A DNA stretch of 64,000 bases from an uncultured bacterium (lineage in GTDB: Bacteria > Verrucomicrobiota > Verrucomicrobiia > Verrucomicrobiales > Akkermansiaceae), in assembly GCA_945947905.1 (NCBI GenBank), contig CAMEZO010000001.1:1-64000 (forward strand), written 5' to 3'. The notes under the pieces were generated by a model. That model did not search any database. It was given only the letters and a program-made list of their open reading frames with translations, and was not told the origin of the DNA. The position numbers were made by a program, and so were the translations under genes. Positions 46,689 through 55,453 of the stretch are shown here, in pieces (the first letter of the stretch is position 1; each line of letters opens with the position of its first letter).

Positions 46689-49364
46689 GTGGAGATCCGG
46701 TTGAGAGTTGAGGAGGACGGGGGGGCAAGTATTGAGCCGAGGGGGTGTGCGCCCCGCTTGGAGCGGGCCTTTGCAGCCTCGGTCGGGGCGGGGATGCTGG
46801 ATTTGCTGAGATTCGGGGTACCGATGGGAGCGGCACCGGTGCTGCAGTGGCTGCGGGATAAGGCAAGAGAGCGCCTGATGCGCTATCTACGCGCAGCCGG
46901 AAGGGGTGAGGAAGCCGCGGCCGTGCTCCCCCCGACGGCCGAGGAGGCGGCAGCCTGGACGGAAGCGATGCCTCCCTTGGCGGGGCAGGAGATGAGCGCA
47001 GGGCTGCTGGTCCGATGGTTCGGGAGCCTGGCCCCGGCTTTGGCACGCGCGGCGGAGAAGGAATGCTGTACCCCCGTGGAATGGCTCGGCAAACTGGGCG
47101 AGGGATGGCAGCAGCTGGGGCGCCTGTGCTTTCACTTGGCAGAAAATGCCGGTGAGGATGCACAGAATCGCCCCTTCGCCTTCTTGGCAACCTTCGTACA
47201 CAAGGTAGGCCCGGACGATAAGCCCCGCCACGCCCCCTTGGGATTGGCCGCGCGCCTTCTTGCCAATGACCATGCCGCCTTGAGCGACCTGCTGCGCCCC
47301 CTGAGACAATTAGCGGCTGAAGATGGATTCTGGTCTCAGGTGATCAACAGCGGGGACGTCTATAAACCCTGTGCTTGGGGACCGCAGCAAGCCTACGCCC
47401 TGCTGGAGGGCATGCCGCGTCTCGAGGCGGCAGGAATCGAGGTGCGCATGGTCAACCTGTGGAAAACCCGCCCACCCAAGGCTGAACTGGTCGTTACCAT
47501 GGACACCGACGACGGGGGCGGAAAACCCGACGGCGCACCATCTGTTAACATCAACTCCCTGGTACGCTTTGTGCCGCAGATTGCCCTGGGAGACCGTTAC
47601 CTGACCGATGAAGAGGTGGAACAGCTCCTGGCCGGAGACGACGGCCTAGTCCGCTTCCGCGGTGAGTGGGTGAGACTGAACCGCGAGCGCCTGGTGTGCC
47701 TGATGGAGAGCTGGCGCCGCGCCACACGCATGGCAGCCGGCGGAATTCCCCTGCTGACGGGTCTGCGCTATCTGCTGGGCAAACGCAGCGAGGCCCTGCC
47801 CCCGTTACCACCCCCGGAAGACGGACTGCGCTTAAAACTCGGAGAGCGCCTGACCCTCGCCCTCAGCAACCTGCACTTCGGCAATATCCGCCCGCTGTTA
47901 CCCGACGCTCTGCACCGCACCCTGCGACACTACCAAGAGGAGGGCGTGCGCTTTCTGCTGAACGTCACGGAAAGCGGCTTCGGGGCCTGCCTGGCCGATG
48001 ACATGGGCTTGGGCAAAACCCTGCAGGTCATCAGCTGGCTGGTGCACCTGCACGGAGCCCGCGAGCTGGACCACGGAGCCGCCTTGGTGGTGGCCCCGGC
48101 CTCCCTGATTACCAACTGGCAGGATGAGCTGAACCGCTTTGCCCCGCAGCTCCGAACCCTGATTCTGCACCCCTATGCCCTGAGCCGCACGGAAGTCGAC
48201 ACCCTACATCGCACCCCGGAGAAGCTCCTGGCCCGGGCACATGTTGCCCTGACAACCTACGGCATGGTGACACGCCTCGAGCGCCTCCCACGCTGCCCCC
48301 TCCCTGCCCTGGTTCTCGACGAAGCACAGGCCATCAAGAACGCCGGCTCACAGCGCACACAAGCGGTACTCCGCCTGCAAGCCTCGGCTCGGCGGCGCGT
48401 GGCCCTGACCGGCACCCCTGTGGAGAACTCTCTGATGGAACTGCACAGCCTCTTCAGCTTTCTGACCCCCGGACTGCTGGGCAACGAGAAGGAATTTGCC
48501 ACCATGGTGCGGGAGATGGGGAGCGACTACACCCCCCTGCGGCGCTTGGTACGCCCCTTCATGCTGCGCAGACTGAAGAGCGACCCCGCACTCCTGCCGG
48601 AGCTTCCCCCCAAAACCGAGCAAGCCGCTTATTGCCTGCTTACCCCTGAACAAACCCGCCTCTACGCCCGCGAAGTCGACAACCTGCGCGCTGTCCTTGC
48701 CGAACCGGACCCGCAAACGCGACTGGCCCTCGTTTTACCCATTCTGGGCAAATTCAAGCAAATCTGCAACCACCCCGCCCAGTACCTGGGGGAAAACTAC
48801 TACGACCCGGAAAAAAGCGGCAAAATGCAACGTCTGGGCCACCTGGCAAAAAACATCGCCGCCGCGGGAGACTGCTGCCTGGTGTTTACCCAATACCGCA
48901 GCATCATCGAGCCCCTGCACGACTACCTGGAAGGCATCTTCGGCTCGCCCGGACTCTGCCTGCACGGCGGCACCGGACTGGAAGAACGACGAGCCATGGT
49001 GGAAGCCTTCCGAGACCCGCGCGGCCCCCGATTCTTCATTCTCTCCCTGCGCGCCGGCGGCACAGGCCTCACCCTCACCCGAGCCCGCCACGTCATCCAC
49101 TTCGACCGCTGGTGGAACCCGGCCGTGGAGAACCAAGCCAGCGACCGCGCCTACCGCATCGGGCAAAAAAATCCCGTCGTTGTTCACCCTCTCATCTGCC
49201 GTGGTACTATCGAGGAAAACATCCACCGCATGATTGAGCGGAAGAAAGCCCTCGCCGACGCCCTGTTATCCGGCGGACTGGAAAAACTGCTGCTGAACCT
49301 CTCGACAGAGGAGATTCTGGGGATGGTAGGCGCCCCCATGAACGGCGCAGAGTGTTCATTTTGA
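46689..49364 (+). CDS. SWI2/SNF2-family DEAD-like helicase
   Basis: LADDMGLGKTLQVISWLVHL; LVLDEAQAIKN; LTGTPVENSLMELHSLFSF; SLRAGGTGLTLTRARHVIHFDRWWNPAVENQASDRAYRIGQ; GTG start. Confidence 0.93.
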   Translation: MEIRLRVEEDGGASIEPRGCAPRLERAFAASVGAGMLDLLRFGVPMGAAPVLQWLRDKARERLMRYLRAAGRGEEAAAVLPPTAEEAAAWTEAMPPLAGQEMSAGLLVRWFGSLAPALARAAEKECCTPVEWLGKLGEGWQQLGRLCFHLAENAGEDAQNRPFAFLATFVHKVGPDDKPRHAPLGLAARLLANDHAALSDLLRPLRQLAAEDGFWSQVINSGDVYKPCAWGPQQAYALLEGMPRLEAAGIEVRMVNLWKTRPPKAELVVTMDTDDGGGKPDGAPSVNINSLVRFVPQIALGDRYLTDEEVEQLLAGDDGLVRFRGEWVRLNRERLVCLMESWRRATRMAAGGIPLLTGLRYLLGKRSEALPPLPPPEDGLRLKLGERLTLALSNLHFGNIRPLLPDALHRTLRHYQEEGVRFLLNVTESGFGACLADDMGLGKTLQVISWLVHLHGARELDHGAALVVAPASLITNWQDELNRFAPQLRTLILHPYALSRTEVDTLHRTPEKLLARAHVALTTYGMVTRLERLPRCPLPALVLDEAQAIKNAGSQRTQAVLRLQASARRRVALTGTPVENSLMELHSLFSFLTPGLLGNEKEFATMVREMGSDYTPLRRLVRPFMLRRLKSDPALLPELPPKTEQAAYCLLTPEQTRLYAREVDNLRAVLAEPDPQTRLALVLPILGKFKQICNHPAQYLGENYYDPEKSGKMQRLGHLAKNIAAAGDCCLVFTQYRSIIEPLHDYLEGIFGSPGLCLHGGTGLEERRAMVEAFRDPRGPRFFILSLRAGGTGLTLTRARHVIHFDRWWNPAVENQASDRAYRIGQKNPVVVHPLICRGTIEENIHRMIERKKALADALLSGGLEKLLLNLSTEEILGMVGAPMNGAECSF

Positions 49365-49397
49365 GACCGGGTGGTCAAATTTTATTAACCACCTCCC

Positions 49398-49417
49398 ATC
49401 CCCGAATGGGGATTTTC
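49398..49417 (+). terminator. Short hairpin ATCCCC-gaat-GGGGAT followed by ttttc
   Basis: Downstream of the SNF2 gene. Confidence 0.6.
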
Positions 49418-49473
49418 ATCCCAAAAGGGACTAAAATCGGCTCTAATCCGCGTTTTTCGGGCTATTTTGGAAT

Positions 49474-49489
49474 TGGCACGGAATTTGCA
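49474..49489 (+). promoter_or_regulatory. Sigma-54 (-24/-12) promoter TGGCACG-GAAT-TTGCA
   Basis: ttGGcacggaatttGCac: GG-N10-GC spacing and near-perfect match to TGGCACG-N4-TTGCW. Confidence 0.82.
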
Positions 49490-49531
49490 CAAAAGGAAGC
49501 AGCGAGGCGAACAAACTCGCGACTCACTATT

Positions 49532-49834
49532 ATGGCTAAGATCTACAAATACGATTTCGAGAAACTGCAGAGGGCCCTTCGCAAGATGAGCGAGGAGGCC
49601 CGCGCGGACCTGCTGATGGACATCATCGACCTGCAGCTTCCTGCCCTGCAGGAATGCAGCGACGTCGACCCGGATGACGAGCCGCTCCTCAACTCACTGT
49701 CCATGGTGATTGAGGAATCATGCATCACCATCCACCTCAACGTTTGCTTCCCCATGTCGGGGCTGCTGAACCTGGAGGCCGATCTGGAGCTGACCCCCGC
49801 AGGGCAAAGCAGATGGTGCAACCTGTCCGCCTAG
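49532..49834 (+). CDS. Small acidic protein of unknown function
   Basis: Coding-looking ORF MAKIYKYDFEKLQRALRKMSEEARADLLMDIIDLQLPALQE… with upstream aaggaag and sigma-54 promoter. Confidence 0.72.
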   Translation: MAKIYKYDFEKLQRALRKMSEEARADLLMDIIDLQLPALQECSDVDPDDEPLLNSLSMVIEESCITIHLNVCFPMSGLLNLEADLELTPAGQSRWCNLSA

Positions 49835-49848
49835 CGAAGCCCGGGGCG

Positions 49849-50466
49849 CTACTTACGAGCGACCAAGCAGACACGTCCGGAGCCCTGCTGCAGGTGGCAC
49901 TGCGCCGCCTGCAGCCCGGCCCCCGTGGCGAAAGCGACCAGCTCCTCCGGCGTATAAACGCGCATTCCCTTGATACGCCGGGCAGCCTCCGGACAGCGAT
50001 CGGGATCGCAGCAATCCAGGCATATCATCAGGCCGGCCCCGGGCTTCATGACCCGAGCGATCTCCTTCAGGTCCTCTGCCGGGCAAGGCCAAAAATACAG
50101 AGACTCACTGCTGGTGACAACATCAAAGGAGTCATCGGCAAAGGGTAAGGCAGAAACGCTACCCTCGACGGCATCCAACATGCCGTCACGCACCGCCCTG
50201 CGGTTCACCCGCAAGGTTTCTGCGACGGATTTGGGAGAATAATCCACGCCGGTGAGGTGCAACTGCGGGGCAAGCTCATGCACCATGCGCATCAGCCCCC
50301 CACCGCCGCACCCCACATCCAGCAAACGCCCGGTACGCGGCAGGTCGATATGCTCCAACCCGAACTGCCAGAGGGGGACGTGCTCGCGGTTCATGTTCAT
50401 GAACACCAAGAAACTCCCGAAAAATACCCCGGGCTTGGCGTAATTCTGCTTCCATTTCCAGTACAT
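49849..50466 (-). CDS. Class I SAM-dependent methyltransferase
   Basis: GRLLDVGCGGGGLMRMVHELAP; VEGSVSALPFADDSFDVVTSSESLYFWP. Confidence 0.9.
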   Translation of the reverse strand: MYWKWKQNYAKPGVFFGSFLVFMNMNREHVPLWQFGLEHIDLPRTGRLLDVGCGGGGLMRMVHELAPQLHLTGVDYSPKSVAETLRVNRRAVRDGMLDAVEGSVSALPFADDSFDVVTSSESLYFWPCPAEDLKEIARVMKPGAGLMICLDCCDPDRCPEAARRIKGMRVYTPEELVAFATGAGLQAAQCHLQQGSGRVCLVARK

Positions 50467-50480
50467 AAGCCGCCTTCATG

Positions 50481-50515
50481 AAAATACCCCCGGGCTCTCT
50501 GGGAACGCCGGGGGC
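50481..50515 (-). terminator. Intrinsic terminator downstream of tpiA
   Basis: GCCCCCGG … CCGGGGG(T) stem followed by atttt on minus strand. Confidence 0.7.
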
Positions 50516-50537
50516 AAGAGATTCAACGTGTGCTGCC

Positions 50538-51302
50538 TTACACGGAAGCGCGGATGATAGCCGCGAAGGAATCAGCCTTCAACGCGGCACCGCCCACCAG
50601 AGCACCATCGATGTCCGGCTGGCCCATCAGCTCCTTGGCATTGCCGGGCTTCACGGAACCGCCGTACTGGATGCGCACCTTAGCGGCAGCCTCGGCACCG
50701 AAGGTGTCAGCCACCACGCTGCGGATGAAGGCATGGGCGGACTGGGCGTCCTCGGCAGAAGCCGTCTTACCCGTGCCGATGGCCCACACCGGCTCGTAAG
50801 CGATCACGAGGCCCGCGACCTGCTCCGGGGTCAGGCCCTCCAGGCCATCGACCACCTGGGTCTTGAGCACGCTCTCCAGCTGACCACCCTCACGCTGCTC
50901 AAGCGTCTCGCCGATGCAGTAGATGGGAACCAAGCCGGCGGCCAAGGCCTTCTTGATCTTCTTATTGATGTAGGCGTTCGTCTCACCATGGTACTGACGG
51001 CGCTCGCTGTGACCGAGCACCACATAGCCGCAGCCCAGCTCCTGCAGCATGGCCGTGGAAATCTCACCGGTGAAGGCACCGTTGTCGCGGTCGCTCACGT
51101 CCTGAGCGCCCACGCCCAAGCACTTGCAGCCGTTCAGCGTTTCCATCACGGCCGGAATCGTTACAAACGGGGGAACGATCACCTTCTCCACGCATTTGCA
51201 ATCGCAAAGTTTCTCCTCCTTGAACGCCGCCAAGAAAGCCTTAGCCTCCTTCGGGCCCATGTTCATCTTCCAGTTCGCTGCAATAATCGGTATACGAGAC
51301 AT
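50538..51302 (-). CDS. tpiA: Triosephosphate isomerase
   Basis: PIIAANWKMN; YVVLGHSERR; VIAYEPVWAIGTGKTAS; IQYGGSVKPGNAKELM. Confidence 0.98.
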   Translation of the reverse strand: MSRIPIIAANWKMNMGPKEAKAFLAAFKEEKLCDCKCVEKVIVPPFVTIPAVMETLNGCKCLGVGAQDVSDRDNGAFTGEISTAMLQELGCGYVVLGHSERRQYHGETNAYINKKIKKALAAGLVPIYCIGETLEQREGGQLESVLKTQVVDGLEGLTPEQVAGLVIAYEPVWAIGTGKTASAEDAQSAHAFIRSVVADTFGAEAAAKVRIQYGGSVKPGNAKELMGQPDIDGALVGGAALKADSFAAIIRASV

Positions 51303-51406
51303 AGCTTTATCGTCTGTTGTGACACCCCAAGGTTACCCTTTCCCGAGCGATTAGTCAAGCATTTTTTACCGCATGAGGGTAAGTTCTTCTGCAAGAAACT
51401 ACGGTA

Positions 51407-52891
51407 TTATAAATTGTCCACTCGCACATAAACATCGCCACCGGCAATCACGAAAGACCCGGGGTTCGGCCATGACGGGGCCCGTCTTATTTCCCGAGGA
51501 AAAATTCCTCGTTTCGGCAAACTGAGATGATCCAGCTTCCACGGTTCAATATACCACATCAGAGTTCCGGCTTTCACCGGATCAATTCCCCGTTCAACGG
51601 GAAGACTCCAGCCTATCTTCTTGGATGGTCTCTTATTAAGGTTGCAACAATAAACTCGGTAATCCTCAAGTCCTGCCTTATGCGCTACCTCCGCCGCCTG
51701 TAACTCTATCGCTCGCAGCGAAGTCATCCATCTTTCAAAATCAAACTTCTCAAAGAAAGCAAAACGAGAGACCGCCACACTCCCCCGAAGCAAGACAATG
51801 CACGAAAAGATTGTCATCAAAACCATTCGAAAGGGAGAAAACCTTATCTTCGATAGGAAAGCACACCACAGGAAAGCACAGGAAAGGGGCTCAGACAGAT
51901 TGGTTCTCGCTCCCTGAACGGTACCCATCAACAAAGTCATACTGAATGGGGCTACCCAAATAAAATAAATCATCCCGACCCGCATCAACGACTCAATTTT
52001 CTTTTGTCCTGAGCGGACCTCCCTAAACACCAGAAAGGCAAGAGGAAACATTGCCGAAGCATACACCCACTGCCCGGCGTATTGGCACCCCACAGCGTGC
52101 AAATGCATGACCTTAAGGTAGTGAAGCACAAACAAAGCCCATACCTTGACTCCTTTGCCGGGAAGTGTATGCCACTGGGTCATCCCTTTTTGGTAATCCA
52201 GGACATACTGTTTAACCTCATCACTCACCCAAACCATCGAAACAGCCCGAACCACATACCAAACACAGCAAGCCCCGGCAAGACAGATGACAGCCTTCAT
52301 CATCCGACGCATCGAAAATTGCTCTCTGAGATGTAAGCACGCAAGGAGGACCAAAAAGTAAATAGTACAAACCTGATAACATGCCACCGCGTATGCCAGC
52401 ATTCCCACGACAGCGGTATATCCTCGCCATCCGGCATTCCCCGATTTCAATATCCGGGCAGAAACCGTCGCACACAATAATCCCAAAGCGACGGGCGCAG
52501 ACTGAAAAGAATACACCAAAACATAGCTGAACTGAATGGTACCCAATGCAAAAATGCCGAAGAAACATTGCAAACCGCCTTTCAATTCGAATAGGCGAGT
52601 CTGAAGCACAAGAGCCACGCATAAAAAAACACCGGCTGTCACTCCATCAGCCCAGGGAGCCATTCCCTCTCCAATCAGAAGGCGATATAATGCCATTCCC
52701 CATCTCCCGGCTGCAACATATGTGGCGGTAGCTCCACCGACGATATCCAAAACCTCATCTTGATGCAAACCGAAGCGAAACACCATCATCCCGTAGATGA
52801 AAATGTAAATAGCAAAGAAAAAAAATCCCAGCATGACATCACCCTTACGGTCGAACAAACTGTGCGAAAATGATAAATCTCTCTGTTCCAT
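51407..52891 (-). CDS. Polytopic membrane protein, GtrII/Glucos_trans_II-like
   Basis: ~12 hydrophobic segments; FGLHQDEVLDIVGGATATYVAAGRWGMALYRLLIG loop. Confidence 0.55.
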   Translation of the reverse strand: MEQRDLSFSHSLFDRKGDVMLGFFFFAIYIFIYGMMVFRFGLHQDEVLDIVGGATATYVAAGRWGMALYRLLIGEGMAPWADGVTAGVFLCVALVLQTRLFELKGGLQCFFGIFALGTIQFSYVLVYSFQSAPVALGLLCATVSARILKSGNAGWRGYTAVVGMLAYAVACYQVCTIYFLVLLACLHLREQFSMRRMMKAVICLAGACCVWYVVRAVSMVWVSDEVKQYVLDYQKGMTQWHTLPGKGVKVWALFVLHYLKVMHLHAVGCQYAGQWVYASAMFPLAFLVFREVRSGQKKIESLMRVGMIYFIWVAPFSMTLLMGTVQGARTNLSEPLSCAFLWCAFLSKIRFSPFRMVLMTIFSCIVLLRGSVAVSRFAFFEKFDFERWMTSLRAIELQAAEVAHKAGLEDYRVYCCNLNKRPSKKIGWSLPVERGIDPVKAGTLMWYIEPWKLDHLSLPKRGIFPREIRRAPSWPNPGSFVIAGGDVYVRVDNL

Positions 52892-52952
52892 ATCTCCGCT
52901 GTGAGGATACCACAGTCACGATGGTAAGTCAAGGCACTACAAATAAATTCCA

Positions 52953-53825
52953 TCAGCGGCCGAGCGAAGCGAAGTAGGCGTTGCACTGCCGGGAGGAGAG
53001 GGTAAATTTGCGAGCGAAGAGCTTGCCGCTGTTGAAGGCGGCGGGCCAATCCTCGGGGCGGAGGTCGCGGGGCGATTGGTCATTGGTGCGCTGCCACTGG
53101 AGGAAACGCATGTTGTCCCCTGTACAATGAGGAAGGAAACCGACGCGAGCCAGGCAAGTCTGGATGTAGAGTTCGTCGCTGCAGAACGTGTGGTGGAAAA
53201 AGTAGCGGAAGAAGGGATGGGCGTTGCTGAACTGCATGATGCTCGCCACGCAATCCCCCGTCAGGGACCACCACTGAGCTCCACCGTAGAAGGGACGGAA
53301 GAAGTAATACCCCGGGCGGCGCAGGCCCAGGCGTATCCACTTGTTCGTGTACCACCAGAAATAGCGGTGCGAGGCATCATACTTACTCACCATGCAGCGG
53401 GGATACCACGTTCCCACACGAGAGACACCCCCATCCCTCCCCCAACGAGGTAAGGGAAGAGGGAGGCACTCAATTAGCTGGCGCCCCTCGCGCGCGCACA
53501 AATCAAGAGACTCATCCAGCCGAGAGAGCGGCATGCAAGGCAAACACTGCCCGCTGAGCAAATGAACATAACGAAAGCGCTGTCCGGAGGAAAGCGCGGC
53601 CGCCATCAGCTTCAGCGTAGCCTCCACCATACCCCACCCGCCCCACTGAACCGTTGCGGGGTGCTGCAACACCTGAACCGACTCACCCTGCTCAATTTCC
53701 GGCGCGATGCGGCTCTGCGCGTCCACATGTACGAAGACACGATGCCCTCCGCTGCTCACATAGCGAGCCAAGGCATTTACCTGCCACGGCAGGTGGTGGC
53801 AGAGGATGAGATAAGCGTCCGGCAT
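52953..53825 (-). CDS. Core-2/I-branching beta-1,6-N-acetylglucosaminyltransferase-like protein (GT14-like)
   Basis: YLILCHHLPWQVNALARYVSSGGHRVFVHVDAQS; LLSGQCLPCMPLSRL; FYGGAQWWSLTGDCVASIMQF; FCSDELYIQTCL. Confidence 0.85.
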   Translation of the reverse strand: MPDAYLILCHHLPWQVNALARYVSSGGHRVFVHVDAQSRIAPEIEQGESVQVLQHPATVQWGGWGMVEATLKLMAAALSSGQRFRYVHLLSGQCLPCMPLSRLDESLDLCAREGRQLIECLPLPLPRWGRDGGVSRVGTWYPRCMVSKYDASHRYFWWYTNKWIRLGLRRPGYYFFRPFYGGAQWWSLTGDCVASIMQFSNAHPFFRYFFHHTFCSDELYIQTCLARVGFLPHCTGDNMRFLQWQRTNDQSPRDLRPEDWPAAFNSGKLFARKFTLSSRQCNAYFASLGR

Positions 53826-53833
53826 GCCTGCTC

Positions 53834-53862
53834 AGCCTAGCACAATCGCCCCGAAGAATCAA
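53834..53862 (-). promoter_or_regulatory. Candidate promoter TTGATT-N17-TAGGCT, 8 nt before ATG
   Basis: Read on minus strand. Confidence 0.45.
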
Positions 53863-53944
53863 CCCAAAAGGGGCATAAGGAACGATTTTTCCTGCATTTC
53901 GAGCAATTCAGAGGGACAAAATTCATCAAAACTCATAGTTTTGC

Positions 53945-53972
53945 TTGACGAATGCCCGAAATCGTGTATAAT
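53945..53972 (+). promoter_or_regulatory. Promoter TTGACG-N16-TATAAT of rpmB
   Basis: Read directly; 34-nt gap to ATG. Confidence 0.8.
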
Positions 53973-54006
53973 GCCGCACCGCTTAATCTTAACCGCACAC
54001 AATCTT

Positions 54007-54285
54007 ATGTCCAGAATCTGCAATATCACACTTGCCCAGCCGCACAAAGGCCGCCGTATTCATCGTTCCGGTCTTGCCAAGAAGAAGGGCGGTATCGGTC
54101 GTCACGTCACAAAGACCGTCAACCGCACCGTTTACCCCAACCTTCAGGAGAAGCGTATTTGGGTTCCGGAGCTCAACGGCGGACGCGGCGGTTACATCCG
54201 CATGAAGCTTTCCTGCAAGGCTCTGCGCACCATCTCCAAGAACGGTGCCTACAACACCTTGAAGAAGGCGGGCATTCTTTATTGA
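54007..54285 (+). CDS. rpmB: 50S ribosomal protein L28
   Basis: MSRICNITLAQPHKG…NRTVYPNLQEKRIWVPELNGGRGGYIRMKLSCKALRTISKNGA. Confidence 0.95.
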   Translation: MSRICNITLAQPHKGRRIHRSGLAKKKGGIGRHVTKTVNRTVYPNLQEKRIWVPELNGGRGGYIRMKLSCKALRTISKNGAYNTLKKAGILY

Positions 54286-54431
54286 TTTCCCACTTTTTTT
54301 GAACGGGGTGGCCCGTTCCGGTGTCTCAACGGAGAAAACCGAACGAATGCCACCGTAAACGGTATCGGCACGAACGCGGAAAGTCCGGGCCCCGGCCCGG
54401 CAAAGCTTCAAAGAAAGATTCAAAACACAAA

Positions 54432-54659
54432 ATGACACCTACACAGACCAAGATCGCGCTTCGTATCAACGATGACAACATCAACCACCATCTCTGGAAC
54501 AACAGGGGTGTTTGGTGGTGTCACGTTACAGTCCATAAGCCGGATGCCACAGCGGAACGCCTGAGATTCTCGTTAAAGACGCGGGACATCGAGAAGGCGC
54601 GCACCCTGCGGGACCGCATTTTTGCGGATATCCAGCGTCACTTCGGCATTGCGACCTAA
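54432..54659 (+). CDS. 75-aa protein resembling the N-terminal DNA-binding segment of tyrosine recombinases
   Basis: NNRGVWWCHVTVHKPDATAERLRFSLKTRDIEKARTLRDRIFADIQ pattern; no catalytic domain downstream. Confidence 0.55.
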   Translation: MTPTQTKIALRINDDNINHHLWNNRGVWWCHVTVHKPDATAERLRFSLKTRDIEKARTLRDRIFADIQRHFGIAT

Positions 54660-54803
54660 GACCGCCGATTTACCGAATACTATAGAACGACCGCATGGGA
54701 TTCTCTCGGATTCTGTGCGGTTTTTGCATCCGGAGCAGACAAAAAAGGGATACTGGCACAGATTGGACTCGCCAGGGGCGGGGCTTGGGTGTATCATAGC
54801 GGC

Positions 54804-55418
54804 ATGTCCGCAATGCTGCAAAAGTATACCGGTGGTCCGGTAGCGTGCAACGCCTATCTCCTCCGAGGACCGGAGGGCTACGTCATGATAGACGCCCCGC
54901 TCGGCGCAGTGGATTGGCTGGAAAAGACACTTCCGCACGGGAAGAAGCTACTTCACCTCCTCATCACGCACCAGCATTTTGACCATGTACAGGGAGCAGC
55001 CGAGGTGCAGCGCCGAACGGGATGCAGCATCCACGCCTACGCAGCACACAGCAAGGAGCTTACCCTGGAACTGCTCTTCGGAAGAGAGGTAGGCGTATCC
55101 CCCTTCACGGTGAACGATGTCTTCGGCGGCCAAACTCGCGCAGATTGGGGCGGCCTCAGGTGGGAGCTCAGCCACATACCCGGGCACTCTGCAGACGGGA
55201 TGGCCTACCTGCTCCCGGAGCTTAAGACCATGTTCGTGGGCGACATCCTCTTTGCCGGCGGCATAGGCCGCACAGATTTCCCCGGCGGCAGCACCTCCAC
55301 CTTGGTACGCGGCATCCGTCAGCAACTCATGAGCAGAGGAGACGGCTGGGCTGTTTACCCCGGGCACGGCCCCCAAACAAGCACGGAGGAAGAGCGGGAC
55401 ACCAACCCCTACCTTTGA
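54804..55418 (+). CDS. MBL-fold metallohydrolase (glyoxalase II-like)
   Basis: LLITHQHFDHVQGAAE; HIPGHSADGMAYLLPELKTMFVGDILFAGGIGRTDFPGGS; VYPGHGPQTSTEEERDTNPYL. Confidence 0.93.
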   Translation: MSAMLQKYTGGPVACNAYLLRGPEGYVMIDAPLGAVDWLEKTLPHGKKLLHLLITHQHFDHVQGAAEVQRRTGCSIHAYAAHSKELTLELLFGREVGVSPFTVNDVFGGQTRADWGGLRWELSHIPGHSADGMAYLLPELKTMFVGDILFAGGIGRTDFPGGSTSTLVRGIRQQLMSRGDGWAVYPGHGPQTSTEEERDTNPYL

Positions 55419-55453
55419 GAAACAGAACACTTCAAACGGAACAAACGACAACG

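Noticed and set aside
54301-54318. GAACGGG-gtgg-CCCGTTC as the rpmB terminator
   Set aside because: T-run lies before the stem on the plus strand and no U-tract follows, so termination is not supported
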